64,000 nt of DNA from Trema orientale (Eukaryota > Streptophyta > Magnoliopsida > Rosales > Cannabaceae). The notes beneath the pieces are model-generated. The model did not search any database and had not been told where the DNA came from. It saw nothing but the letters and a program-made list of their open reading frames with translations. Location: contig JXTC01000379.1 in NCBI GenBank assembly GCA_002914845.1, positions 1 through 64,000 on the forward strand, given 5' to 3'. The position numbers and the translations under genes are program-made. How positions within the stretch are numbered: the first letter of the stretch is position 1; every line of letters starts with the position of its first letter. Of the stretch, positions 23,162 through 35,262 are shown one piece after another.

Positions 23162-23419
23162 AAAAGGGGGAAAAGAATGTGTTTTGATTTATAATTGGTA
23201 TCAACTTAGTCTTCATATTTTTGATTAATACAATTGTTATCAATTAGCAATTTTCTTCAAATTATGCACCCTTTTTGAAATTAAATGGATATTTAATTCT
23301 TCTTATTATATTTTGAGGGGGAGCATCCAAGAGTTTGGTAAGGATACTTATCTATATTTAATTCTTATTCCTTACTCATTTTTAAATCAAATGTTTGTTA
23401 TCATAAAAAAGAGGAAGAT
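23162..23419 (+). other. Repeated polypurine tracts before the 3' LTR
   Basis: Three purine runs: AAAAGGGGGAAAAGAA (23162), GAGGGGGAG (23315) and AAAAAAGAGGAAGAT directly before the LTR at 23420. The last is the functional position for plus-strand priming. Multiple PPTs are a reported trait of Sireviruses. Confidence 0.7.
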
Positions 23420-24662
23420 TGTTGACTCATGCTTTGTATCATCAATCCTATTATCATATTTTGAAGTTAACAAACATATGATTAAGAACTAATAATCTAC
23501 TTGAGTGTAGCAAGCTAAATTGAAAAGATCTCAAGACATTCAAGATGGATTATGGAAAAGAGCTTGAAGACAAAGTTCAAGAACATAAGACTTAGACTAG
23601 CAAAAGGTTATTTACTTAGTTCTTATACTTGAATACTTGTCTACACATAATATAATCTTAATGGCTCAAATTTTTCATAAAATTAGAAATTTTCAAGCCA
23701 ATACAGTCAAACCTATTTAATTCAAATTAAAATAAGAAATTTATTTTATACAAGCTTTTAAATTGATTTATAAATTTCTATAGTATCCATATTTCTTAAA
23801 AATAAATTTTAGAAATCACAATTTTGAAAAGAATCGAAAAAGACCTGAAATAAAATGGAAACAAGCTCTCTGGTATTTTTGGCAGACCGAATTCTGGATT
23901 TTCAGTTTGCCGAAAATGACAGATTGTTTGTCAAACTGTCTAAAACGGCTAGTTTTCATTCAAGTCTTTAAATAGAAGCTTTTCTAACACTTGAAATAAC
24001 TTCTGAACATTCTTACATTACTTTAATCATACTTTCCAGTTGTTCAAATCATCTTTTGTGACTCAAACTTTCAAATCCACTTTTTAATAAAAATTACTTG
24101 AGTCAAACTACATTATATCTTGTGTTCTCATTTATTCTCTCTAGGCTTATCTTGTATCTATCATCTTCTTAAGAGAGATTCTAATTGAGTATATCAGCAA
24201 ACAAAAACCAAAATTATATTTGTGAGGTGAGGTTAACACCGGATTTATAAACAACCTGGTTTAGGTGAGATTGGCACCGGACTCTAAACAATCTGAGTTA
24301 CGCGTGATAAAGCCAGATTCGAAGCTATTGTAAAGGTGTGAGTGTGCCTAAGGAGAAATCACTCATTGTGTAAAAGGGTCGGTCAAGCCCATTCTCTTGA
24401 TCTGAAAGTCGAAAGCTCAAAGCGGATTGCCAAGAGCCAGAGGCATAGACAAACCGTCGTATTTGTTGAACTTTGTAAAAATAGTATTTGCATTTCTGTA
24501 TCCCTATCTCTTTAATTTATCTTGAGCTTATGCATGCTATTTAGCTATTTTTACTTGTTACTGCTTTTACTTGCATAATTTACTTGCTTATCAAGAAACA
24601 TTTGCGAAAGTTTTTCAAACCCAATTTACCCCCCTCTTGGGTTAGCTAATCTTGGGCTAACA
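23420..24662 (+). repeat. 3' LTR of the 8.7-kb copia
   Basis: A 1,243-bp partner of the 5' LTR with the same ends. It lacks about 100 bp around 23890-23920 relative to the 5' LTR, removing most of the palindrome cluster. Scattered substitutions show that the insertion is not recent. Confidence 0.92.
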
Positions 24663-25155
24663 ATATTTTGGTAAAAAAATTTTATTTAACATAGTCTTGG
24701 CTATTTCTTGAATTGTCCTATTCTTTCTTTCAACAATACTATTTTGTTAAGGAGTTCTTGGAGTCAAAAAGTTGCGATCAAAAAAATTCTAGTGCATCAT
24801 TTTCAAACTCACTACTATAATCACTTCTAATAGATGTGATAGTGTAGCTCTTTTTATTTTGCACTTTTTTACAAAAGGTCGAAAATAATTTCAAAGTTTC
24901 ATCTTTAGTATCTTAAAGTAAAATCTATGTATATCTAGAAAAATCATCAACTATAACAAAAACATAATATTTACCACTAAGACTTAGGTTCTTGATGGTC
25001 CAAAAAGATCTATATAAAATAGTTGTAATGTCCTAGAAATGTAAATAACTTTCACAAATTTAAAAGAACTTTTAACTTATTTTCCAAATTGGCATGCCTC
25101 ACAAATCTTTTCTTTTTCAAATATTAAGCTATGTAATCCATCAACAATATTCTTT
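24663..25155 (-). pseudogene. Copia integrase (old element), N-terminal and core part
   Basis: The minus strand encodes the region from FEKEKICEACQFGK (near 25100) through the integrase core to MLNKIFLPKY next to the inserted copia. Related catalytic surroundings are visible but stops interrupt. The upstream end merges into LTR family A copy 2 near 25155. Confidence 0.8.
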
Positions 25156-28022
25156 AAAGTAAAAATTTAAAAAAAATTTAAACTTTCTGGAAGAAAAAAG
25201 AAACTCCACTCATAATTATATATAGTCTAATGTATATGTATATACACACTCACAAAGTGGACCTCTCAGAAAAATATACATAATGTGCACACACTCAAAA
25301 TAGATACAAAATTCTCAGTCAGGAAACCACAGAGTCAAAATGCTCATATACACAAGCCGCGGTCAGAACGTCGGTGCTCCTCCTCTAACTCATGTAGCAT
25401 CAGTACCCTCTGCAGTATAAGAATATTTGTGAGTATAAAACTCAGTAAGTGACATATACAAATGCAGAGTGCACATGACAGAGAACATATGATCATATGA
25501 TTGGATCCCTATGTATATTATATTGCCTGACAAGACCATGAATTGCATACTGAGCCACTCAGAAAACATATAACATACCATGAGCTATATAGAGGTCTCG
25601 AGCCCCAGAGAATTCCCTCTGTTTACAGCAGAGGTCCACCCCATACCACCGTCAAAGTGATCCCGTAGGAACCATAATGTCCTCAAAAGGACCAGAGTGT
25701 TCCCGAAGGAACCATATCATATATTTGGATGCTGGTCCGCCGTACCCTATTCATCAATACTCATCAAATAATATAAATACACCACGTGTTCATGTCTCAT
25801 GTAAAGTTGAATGACAAAATATGTATGTACACATATTCATAGATTCTATATCTACAAATTTCACAAATTCACAGAACAAAGAATTTCTTATATTGTAGGT
25901 GTGACGTTACTTACCTCGATCTTGAGCTTCTTTGTGTTTTCTTTTTCTGTGAAATGCACTTTGCTCTTGCTACAGTTGACGTGCTCCTATTATTATTATT
26001 ATTATGTTTCAAAATATGGGAATACAAACCACATGCTAATGATAGAATAGTAAATTATGGAACAAAATATTTAAACTAAGAATAATTTGATTTTCATGCT
26101 TTGCACAAATAGTCACGAAGGATTACAATATTCCACTAATAGTCATGTGAAATCAGTTTACAATACTAGATCCCAAACATTCATTTCTCGGTTCAACTCT
26201 AACTTTTGCTAAATATGTATATACATGTATCTTTACAAAAATTATCACACAGATATTCTAAGTCTAAGTCTTACGAAAACTTCAAATAGAAAAATGAAAC
26301 AAGGGTAATTAATTATCAACCATTGTAGTGATACAATTAAAATAATCTAATGACATAATATGTAATTTACTCTCAACTTATTAATACACACTTGAACAGA
26401 ATCCTTGAAAGCAGTTAGAAATAGTTTTAAATTTAAAATAAAACTCATTAACTAGTCATCAATGTAAGACACGAAAAGTTTATGCACAAACTTCTAAAGC
26501 TAAGCACCAAGTAGAAAATTTTCAATTCAGTATAAAAAATATTAACTAGTAATGCTCAAATAAAAAATTTATGATTTCCTTTCTGCTTAGTATACGTACA
26601 ACACAACTTAATTCAAGTAAATACCACCAATAAGTATATATATAATAAGAGAATGATAATTTCTTTGAATATACCTCACAGTATCCCACGCAAATGATAT
26701 GAAAGCAAGTTCAAGGATTTGATTTGTTTAATTTTGTCTCCACACCATATATATATATATAGCAAAGAGAACAAATCATATAAAAAAAAAATACGACACT
26801 AACGTGAGTTCAATGCTAAGAATCATTTAAGACAATAATTAGAAAAGAACCATTATCAAGTTGTCGGTTAAAATCAATAGTGCTTATAATAATAATATAG
26901 TTTTGTGGCTCAATTTTACTTTTTATAAGTAAAACAATCAATTAACATCACTACTGCTTAGTCCACTAAATTTAGATTGCTTGAACCATCTCGAATAATT
27001 AATAGCAAAAAGAAGTTTCCATACACACATATAACTTGACACTCATATTCATAGTACATACATATATACTCTTATAATCGAAAACCAAGAGTTAGATATA
27101 CACAATTCACGAAAGACAAAAGTGTATTCGAAAGCAATATTAATAAAGGAAGATTACCTTAGTAATGATTGAAACCAAAGACCAATTTAACTATGTCTTT
27201 TTGCACGAAAACAATTTGGTAGAGATCTGGTTGATATGTATGATTATGTATAAATACTTATATGATAAACTAGAAGATGAAGGGGTGAAGAAGGAAGAAA
27301 ACGGCTGGCGATGGTAAGAATAAAATCAAGGAAATAATTTATACTATTCATGGACTTTACCGACATAACAAATTTAGTTTATAAAAGTATATATATCCAC
27401 TTATAATTTTCAATTGTGATAAAATAAAAAAAAAATGACTACACATATAAATAAGGATAAAATAGAAATGAAGAGAAACAAATTAATCATGCACTAGAGA
27501 ATTCTCAAATGTACACGATCAATAATATGACTAAAAAAAAACTTAATAAAATATAAAAATTTTCTAGTTCTTATAGAATTAATATAAACAGGTTATGTCA
27601 TCACATATTTTCTAATCAAATAATTTATCAAGTAGTTATGTTCAGAAAAATCGACTTAAATACACGTCAGCCTTGTACCAATGAGAACGTCCAGAGTATT
27701 TCACTGTAATAATTATTTAAAGATAATCATAGTAATTATTAAGTCAAGTACTCAAAGATAAAACTCATAAAAAAAATTATGCAATCATATTATTATTGAC
27801 TTACTGTATGTCAAATTTGTACCAGAGAGCAAGGTTCGAGCATTTCACTGCAAAATTACTAAAAGAGCAATAGTTATAGAAATAATAGGTATAACGACTA
27901 CTCAAAATTATACGTATATAAATGACATTATTATATAAAAGAAAATATTATGCAATCATGTTATTATTGGCTCTTTAATTATGTGAGGAGCTGGGTGTTA
28001 TTTGGGAATTCAAGATATCACA
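25155..28022. mobile_element. Solo or truncated LTR, family A (copy 2)
   Basis: Co-linear with 11160-13537: shared blocks are CTCATAATTATATATAGT near 25210, AATGCAGAGTGCACATGACA near 25461, CCAGAGTGTTCCCGAAGGAA near 25690, and the end block TGTTATTATTGGCTCTTTAA near 27958. The first 110 bp of the family are missing and the left edge is unclear. The right end, ATATCACA at about 28022, abuts copia protease. The 3' third contains two diverged copies of a block with TGTACCA(A/G)(T/A)GAGA(A/G)C about 140 bp apart (27680 and 27820). Confidence 0.75.
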
Positions 28023-29472
28023 TGACCTGATCTTTTGTCAAAGTTTTTTCAATTGAGCATCTAGAAGACTCAAAAATAACACGATAATCTTTATCTCACA
28101 ATTGACTAATACTATGCAAATTATGTTGAAGATTATCAACTAGCAAAATATTTTCAATAATATATAGAGAATTGTTATCAATGTCACATATACCAAGAAT
28201 TTTTCCTTTTTCATTGTCTCCAAAACTAACATGTCCTCATTCTTTCTTTGTAAAGGTGGGGAATTAGGAGAAGTCATTGATCATATACTTGGAACAACCG
28301 CTATCCAAGAGCCACAAGTTCTTGAAGTTATTGTTTTTCTTGTTTGGTACCTACAATAAAAATTCAAATTTCAACTTTTGGTTATTAGGATCAAATGAAT
28401 CATCATTAGGATAAGAAGATGTTACCTCATCATCTACAGCCATGAAACATATGTTGGCCATTTCTTCTTGTACTTACTCATCGGAATGTTCTTCGTTACT
28501 ATTACAAGTGGTCTTTATTACCTTTTTTTTTTTTTAAATTCTTCTTTCTCAAGGGACATTCATTCTTCATATGATCAGACTTTTTGTACTCAAAGCAAGT
28601 GATTTGATTATCCTTTCTATTCTTCTCCTCTGAGTCATTGCCCTTGGTATTTTTCTTGGAATTCTACTTTTTGAGGTTCATGTACTTTTTGTACTTTCTA
28701 GTGAATAGAGCAATATCCTCAATCTCACTATCAGCAAGCTCATCTTCATCCTCATTATCATCCTGTGTGGGAGACTTGAGAGCAATCACCTTTGTTTTCT
28801 TATCGTCTCCTTCATCTTCATTTGTTTCTTTCATCAAGATCTCATGGTTCATGAGTGAACCCATAAGCTTTTGAAGAAAAAGATTGTTGAGGTTCCCTGC
28901 TTCTTAGATAGTCACCACTTTGCTCTATAAGCTTGAGAAAGGCTTTTAAGTACCTTATTCACTAACTTAACATTAGGAAAAGTTTTTCCAAGTGCGTTAA
29001 GAGAGAGAATGATAGTAGTAAATCTTGTAAATATTTGAGAAACAGACTCATCCTTAAGCATCTTGAATAATTCATAATTGTGTGTGAAAATATTGATCTT
29101 AGTTTCTTTTATGGAGTTATTTTCTTTATATGAAACTTCAAGCATGTTCTATAATTCATGAGCATCTTTATCCTTTTTAACATTACTGTATATGTTTCTA
29201 TCTAGACGACACATCAATATGTTTCTAGCTTTTCCATTCTTGGTGAAAATAGCCTTATCTTTATCATCAAATTCATCAATTTCTTTATCAACCATTTTAG
29301 TGGCTCTAAATGGACCTCTAGTAATTATATACCTCAAATTAAAATCTAGAGACCTAAGATACGCTTCCATGCAGTGTTTCTAATAGTTAAAATCATTTCT
29401 ATTGAAAAATGATGGTTTAGTGGGTGACATACCCCCATGTTGAAAATTTTAAAAATTGTTCAGGTTTATCAT
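28023..29472 (-). pseudogene. Copia gag and protease (old element)
   Basis: The Gag start is at 29472, by alignment with the younger copia. Minus-strand segments include the UBN2-like region (MEAYLRSLDFNLRY at 29370), a Gag core with NEDEGDDKK (about 28810), a zinc-knuckle region with MKNECPL near 28565 whose second cysteine is changed, and the protease site WLLDSGCSKYM near 28300. Several stops and frameshifts interrupt it. The parts between this and integrase were replaced by LTR family A copy 2. Confidence 0.85.
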
Positions 29473-29508
29473 CTCAAAAACGATTAAATTTTAAAAATAA
29501 ATTGAGCA

Positions 29509-29526
29509 CCAAGTTATAATACTAAT
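29509..29526 (-). other. Eroded primer-binding site of the old copia
   Basis: The minus strand reads ATTAGTATTATAACTTGG next to the LTR end, a mutated version of the initiator-Met PBS. It fixes the LTR border near 29527. Confidence 0.6.
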
Positions 29527-30812
29527 TTTATCCCAAGGATAGGCAACCTAAGATGGGGGGTGAGTTGGGTTTTAACGTTTTCTACGAACATTTTGTGTTA
29601 AATAACTAGAATATATAAATTTTCAATTTCAGTTATAAAGAAAGTAAAAAAAAAAATAGCAATTAACCAATTACAATCTCAATATATATGAAAATAAATA
29701 AAGAGCAATAGTCAAAAAGACTGCAAACATAATTTTTACGAGGTTCGACAAATTTGACAGTTTGCCTACGTCTTTTGCTTGGGCAACTTGCTTTGTGCTT
29801 TCCACTAATGAGATCAACACTATAGGCTTGACAAATCTTTTACAATAAAAAAGATTTCGGCTCCTATAATACTTAACTCGGATTGTTAAGAATATGATGC
29901 TAATCTTACCTAAACTGGGTTATTTATGACTCCGGTTCCAGTTTTACCTAACAATAATGATTTTTGGATAAAAAAGTGATAACTCACTAAATGAATCACA
30001 TCTCAAAAGAATTGAAATAAGTTGTGCTTAGGTGATTTGAAAACAATGCACAATAAATACTCTAAAAATGGCTTAAGTAGATTTGAAAGTTAAAGATTTG
30101 TAAAAACGAGTAATTGCACTTGGAAGTTGGTTGAATATCAATCTAAGTTCGTGCAAAAGTATTAAATGCCATATTCAGTTTAGCTCTATTTATAAAAAAT
30201 CTGCCAAAACTAGCTTTTTCTAGCCATTATTGTACTCTCTGCATTCAGAGTGGTCGACCGACCCTTGAGAGTGGTCGACTATTCTTATTAGCTATTGGAG
30301 TCTGACAGTGAGGTGTAGCACCAACGGCCAAATGGCTAGACAGGTTTGATCAACCACTAATGGTTGACCATTTTCGGACCAGAAACCAATCTTTTGTTTC
30401 CTTAGTCTATAATTGGTCGATTTTAAATCCCTCCTTTTTAAAAAAAATATATATTTTTCACTTAAAAAAAATTGACTTTTTGAGGGTGTTTTGGTTGGAT
30501 AAAATCTTAATTTTTTATTTTCAAATACTTGGATAAAATATATTCATGTCAAATTCAAATTTTGTTTGAAATTTTTTTTTGAAAGTATCTTTGAAGATTC
30601 TTTTGAAGAATTTATGAGCCATTTCAAAGAGAATTTTATGTACAATTCAATAAATCTAGTACAAAACTAGAAGGATAAAAGTTAACCTGTCTAGATACGA
30701 TCCTGAATCTTGATTGTCTCTCTTCAAGCTTAATTTTTTGAATTTTGTTCAACTAAGCTCTTTTTGAAGATTTGTTTAAGGAATTGTTCTTAGATTGGTG
30801 ATGAATAAAACA
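29527..30812 (-). repeat. 5' LTR of the old copia
   Basis: About 1,286 bp on the minus strand. The inner end aligns with CTTAGGTTAGC...CTTGGG of the younger copia LTR. The outer end is TGTTTTATTCATCACCAATC at 30812. A TATA box TATAAATAGAGC on the minus strand lies near 30185-30200. GGTCGACC-type palindromes lie at 30248-30385, the position of the palindromes in the younger family. Confidence 0.72.
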
Positions 30813-30817
30813 TTTTG

Positions 30818-31430
30818 AAAATGTTGGGTTATAAAGTGTTTTGAAATATTTTTTTAAATTACTAATTATGCAGGACTCTAATAAATATCTTTATGTGTAT
30901 TAAAAATTTGTAATAAATTTTCTACTGGGCATTCACGTGCTCATCCCTTAGTTTTCCTTCCCTTAAGTTTGGTTTCCGCGATAGATATTCAATTGACCAG
31001 TTGACTTGCTTCTTTACAGTCTTGACTATTCTTCTGGGCTCATATCACCTTGTTTATTTGTGTTTTCCTATTTTTCATTATAATTATTTGGTCATATTTT
31101 TTAATATTTTCCAGTGTGTGAATGAGTAAATTTTATTAATGATTAAAGACTATGTATATGATGACATTTTGGAAATTGTAAATAGACATTTTTTTAAACT
31201 TTTAAGTACTTGGATTTTAACACTTATGCACATTAAGTGGATTCAAGTTATAAAAAATAACTTATGGATGATTTACCAAACTTCTTTAAGGATGTTGTTT
31301 TCTAAAAATAGTTATTGTTTTACAAAGATGTTGAAAATGAGACTTTGTCCAATAATATTAGTAAGACAATTTCTGACATTTCAATTTATGCAGTTCCCAA
31401 TCTGCCAGTGACTCAGGAATTGGTTGTGAC
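30818..31430 (+). repeat. 3' part of a Tekay-type LTR
   Basis: Contains TAATTATGCAGGACTC near 30866, GGGCATTCACGTGCTCATCC near 30926 and ends GGAATTGGTTGTGACA at 31430, paralleling the end of the LTR at 3604-5639. It likely continues the fragment at 10621-10930. Confidence 0.7.
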
Positions 31431-31770
31431 AGAAAAATGGTATTAGTCCGGCTTTGTAAAGGTTTAAAAAGGTTGTAATGGCATCAGCCAGTTCCTAATT
31501 TCTGTCTAGGATCATGCCTGTAATGATTTTTGTGTTTAAAAAAGTTTTGTAAAGGTTATTTAACAAATACTCATACATTACTTGGCATATGTCTAAATAA
31601 GTTGTTGTTGTTCCAAATTTTTTTGAGTTCTTCGGTATCTTCCAAGAGTTGTTTTTTCAAATAATTATGTGTGGTGTAACAGTTAGGTGAGGCTATCTCA
31701 ATCCTAGAAGTGCAAGTTCAAATCTTATTGAGTTCAACATAAATAGATATATATATATATATTTAATATG
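31431..31770 (+). other. Noncoding stretch with a SINE-like segment
   Basis: About 31670-31745 holds CAGTTAGGTGAGGCTATCTC and AAGTTCAAATCTTA, weakly like tRNA A and B boxes, followed by a (TA)n run at 31749-31769. No clear target duplication. The rest shows nothing recognisable. Confidence 0.35.
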
Positions 31771-32485
31771 TTGATCTATCGGCAGACTTATAGGCTAAAC
31801 TTGGCCATTAATTTTATAGGATGTCATGTTGATACGAATTTTACTTCCACTTATAAGGCGACTCATGTTCACTTATTGCATCCAATAATTCATAGGAGCA
31901 TGGGAATTCACAATCATTAAAATAAGATAGCATCTACGTATAACACTACCAAAGCATCATGTATATCCCAATATAACTTTTATTTTTTTTAATAATTGTA
32001 ATTTGATTCTAATTATGATAGATATTTTGTCACTACTTAATGCTTATTATGGATGATAATTATAAATTGATGGAAATTTCGGTAGAAATTGGTGGATTTT
32101 TTTTGAAAAAAAAAAAAATTAGTATCACATAACTCAACTATCATTTCCATTTATAATATTGTAACAATTCTAACCAGTACCCTTTGATTTATTGGGGAAT
32201 AGAATAAAAGCTCCCCAAAAATCTAATATAGAAGGCTATCACCGCACGATTGCACTTGAAATCCACAAGGCCACTTGTTTCCAGCTGGGGATTCGCACGA
32301 CGATGGCGGGGTCTCCTACCGCTAGACCATTTCGATTTTGAATCTGCTGTCATTGGTTATGCTGGATATTTTATCATGTCTTGGTTTTGCGATGCTATAG
32401 GACCATGAAGTTCCTATAAGTAATAGTTTATCAAGTGTGCAACAAGATCCAAGTGGAGCTTCACCGAAACCCCCAAAGAAGTCGG
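31771..32485 (+). repeat. R array, unit 1 (left part)
   Basis: Ordered R blocks: GGGAATTCACAATCATTAAA near 31907, the TTGTAATTTGATTCTAATTA area near 31995, and the first paired motif AAGTGGAGCTTCACCGAAAC near 32450. A solo LTR cuts it at 32486. The middle part (32220-32420) diverges from the other units. Confidence 0.7.
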
Positions 32486-34059
32486 TGTTAGTTCTAATTT
32501 ATGAAAACTATGACAAAATCAAAGATGAGTAGAAGCATAGAAAACAAAATTTTTTTTCGGATTATAGTTTTTCGTAAAATCTTTTTAGATCTTTGTTATG
32601 GTCTAAATATATACAAGAGATTGTGTACCTTAATTAATGAGTCTTCTTTCTTATATACCAAACTTGTAACTGCAGAGGTGTGTAGTACCTCGATCTTGAT
32701 CGATCTCTGAGTGAGAATCCAAGAACTCCAATAGCCTCCAATAGTGACTCTAAGAATTTCTCTCTCTCACTTTTCTCTCAGTTTTCTGTCTAGCAGGCAA
32801 ACTAATGTTTCAGTTAAAAACTGAATTACTGACAAAGGAGGGGGGAAGCCTTTTAAAGGCTCCTCCCTAGGAGCAAATTCAGCCAGCCCTATGGGTGGCT
32901 GAGATTCCATATACCCTAAGGGCAAGACAGTGGGCTCTTAGGCCCACTGCCTTTTTCAGCATGTTTTTCTTTTCGTGTAATTGCTCAGAAAATTGTTTGA
33001 GCCCAATTTAGCTAATCTCATGCAGCTCAAGATGTTAAGTAGGTTGGAGATCTATTTAATTCAAGCTCCAATAGACAAAGGCCTAGTTATAATTAACTCT
33101 TAATACACGTGGGCTTGTACTATTAGTTATGGACTTATTCCACTAAAAGTCCAAACTGCACTATTGAATTAAATAAATATCACAAGTTATTTTATAATTA
33201 AAATTATGTCCATTAGATAATTAACATTTGTATGTGTATCTTCACATGAATACTAATAATTGGAGCTAGGTAAATTTCTTGTTTTGCCTTTTTAATTATG
33301 TCTTTCAATTCCTTGATACAAAACTATATCTAATAGATGACCAGATTTACATAAAGTCTTCAACTAATAAAATATCTAATTTTATTAATTATTTGGCTAA
33401 GGTTTAAATCATCCAAGCTCCTATAGCTTCTCAAGGCAGTATTCACTTCTCTATAAAATAGAGTTATGTATTCTATATTTATAAGCATATGTTCATAATG
33501 CCCATAATAATACATTACCAAAATGTCAGGGTGTAGATCGTTAATTTCTCCACCCGTACCTTTTAACATCTTAGATAATACAAGTTATAAATACGAGTTC
33601 ATCATTTATTTCAATACTAAGAAAGATATGCGTTAATTATCAAGTTTGTGAGAATATGCTCTTGTTAACGACACTTATTATAAGAACATATTTCACATGG
33701 TCTATATTCAATATTTACACATGAAGACTTTTTGTACATGGTCACACTAATATAGATTAAGACAGACTATAAATACATAAAGTCTTGCAACACAATCCAA
33801 AAGAAGTGTCCAGCTTCTCTTATTAGTTGTGAACAGTCTTATTCGATTTAAGTAGAGAAAATACGTCTTAACTTTAATAATCAATTTTATTAAAATATTT
33901 CTTTAATAAATAAATCATGGAACCTTTTTGATATTTACTATTATATCAATAATCAAAACATTATCATAAATACTATGCATGAAATATCCTTTATTAAATA
34001 TCTAAAATATTCAATAAATATCTATAAATAATAAATATTTTTTGGGCATAATCTTAACA
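32486..34059 (-). mobile_element. Solo copia LTR in the R array
   Basis: 1,574 bp, minus strand: the reverse complement begins TGTTAAGATTATGCCC and ends AACTAACA. It is the same family as the LTR at 42333-43813; for example, the segment around the TGATCGATCTCTGAGTGAG area near 32696 mirrors 43590-43620. R sequence continues on both sides. The flanking pentamers GTCGG and GTGGA agree at three of five positions, so the duplication is eroded. Confidence 0.8.
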
Positions 34060-35075
34060 GTGGAGTGCAAGGTCCTATGATTCCACACAAGAATTTGTAT
34101 GAGGGAGTCAGAGGTCAGGCTGAGCTTTGCCTAAACACCCAAATAGGAGCTTTCCCTACTACCAGAGAACAAAAGCATTGTTGGAGCATCCTCCCATTCT
34201 GCCTGAGCATCCTCCTGTTCTGTTTTGCAGGAGGATCCGCTCATCCCGCATGTTAATCGACCTCCTCTTGGTTTTCTTGGGTATGATTTAATATGTCTTA
34301 GTGTTTAGCTGCCCAAGGACCACGATGGTCTTATAAGTGAGCATTTCTCATGGACTCTTCTAAAATATAGCTTGGACAATACTGATCCTATCATTGGTAA
34401 GACCATAGGATAAAAACATGTTGGAGAAGAAAGTTCACGTTCTGTTTCTACTTAGTAAGTCAAAAATACTTTTCATTGGGTTGATTAAATTATTTTTCGC
34501 TTTCATAATAACATCTTGGTGTTAAACCTTATAGGTTGTCAAGTTCGCAATAAGGTTACTTTAATTTATAAGTGGTTTCATAAATCACTTTTAGTGTCTA
34601 ACACTATCGGAGGATCATAGGGCTTCACAATCACTAAAAGATGATAGCTTCTATATCTAGCATTATCAGATGATCATGTGACCAATAGCCTAGTATATGT
34701 TTTATTTTATATATAATTATAATTTGGTGCTTATTCTGGTATATATATATCTTGTGCCACAACTTATGGTTTTATAAAATTAATAATTGTAAACTGATAG
34801 TAAGTTTGCTAGAGATCGATAACTTTATGGAATTAATATCCTATGATTTAACTTCCTTCTTTATTTTAATGATTTATAATGGCTCCAATTAATATCATAT
34901 GATTTGTAGGCAAATAGAAAAATAGCTCCCTAAAATCCCAATATGGATTACTATGGCCATAGAAAACAGCAGGGCTTGGTCGTGGTTGCGGAATTTTGCT
35001 CACGGATCTGCAAGTAAATTATAGGGTTCAAGTGGAGTTTTGCCACAACCCCCGAGAGGAACAACATGTAGGTCA
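34060..35075 (+). repeat. R array, end of unit 1 and most of unit 2
   Basis: Resumes with GTGCAAGGTCCTATGATTCC, carries the second paired motif near 34110, then the long unit body with GGACCACGATGGTCTTATAA near 34317, AACACTATCGGAGGATCAT near 34600, and the next first motif GGGTTCAAGTGGAGTTTTGC at 35024. Cut at 35075 by the 4.8-kb copia. Confidence 0.8.
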
Positions 35076-35249
35076 TGATAACTTTAAGAATTGAATTAGA
35101 GAAGAATAAACAAACTAGGGTTTCTTATTGCATAGCACTATGAAAATACATCAGAAAAAAAGAGTTTATATAGACTAACAAACAGATAATAAAAAGACTA
35201 AAATACCCTCACTAAAGATAAATAATAAAAAAAAAAGTATAATCTAACA
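35076..35249 (-). repeat. 3' LTR of the 4.8-kb copia
   Basis: Reverse complement runs TGTTAGATTATA...AAAGTTATCA. Immediately inside lies the PPT (minus-strand GAGTTTGAGGGGCGA, 35250-35264). Confidence 0.92.
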
Positions 35250-35262
35250 TCGCCCCTCAAAC

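Larger units (their letters stand above)
15920..24662 (+). mobile_element. Nearly complete 8.7-kb Sirevirus-like copia
   Basis: Two LTRs (TGTTGACTC...GGGCTAACA) in direct orientation enclose a PBS, gag-pol, an extra gene and several polypurine tracts. The element is flanked by perfect 5-bp repeats ATATT (15915-15919 and 24663-24667) and sits in integrase of the old copia. Long LTRs, a Gag with a coiled coil, an additional 3' gene and several PPTs before the 3' LTR agree with the known Sirevirus (SIRE) lineage. RT has lost its core and pol has many lesions, so the element is nonautonomous. Confidence 0.9.
10931..30812 (-). mobile_element. Old Ty1-copia element, minus strand, broken by four insertions
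   Basis: Pieces of one copia element lie in order on the minus strand: 5' LTR (30812-29527), PBS-like site, gag and protease (29472-28023), integrase (25155-24663 and 15919-15789), then RT and RNase H (15279-13543 and 11049-10931). Its 3' end and 3' LTR are gone. Within it sit a solo LTR (11055-13537), a MITE (15280-15788), a complete copia (15920-24662) and a truncated LTR (about 25155-28022). Its proteins are close relatives of those in the inserted 8.7-kb copia, and the LTRs are recognisably related but much more diverged. Confidence 0.85.
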
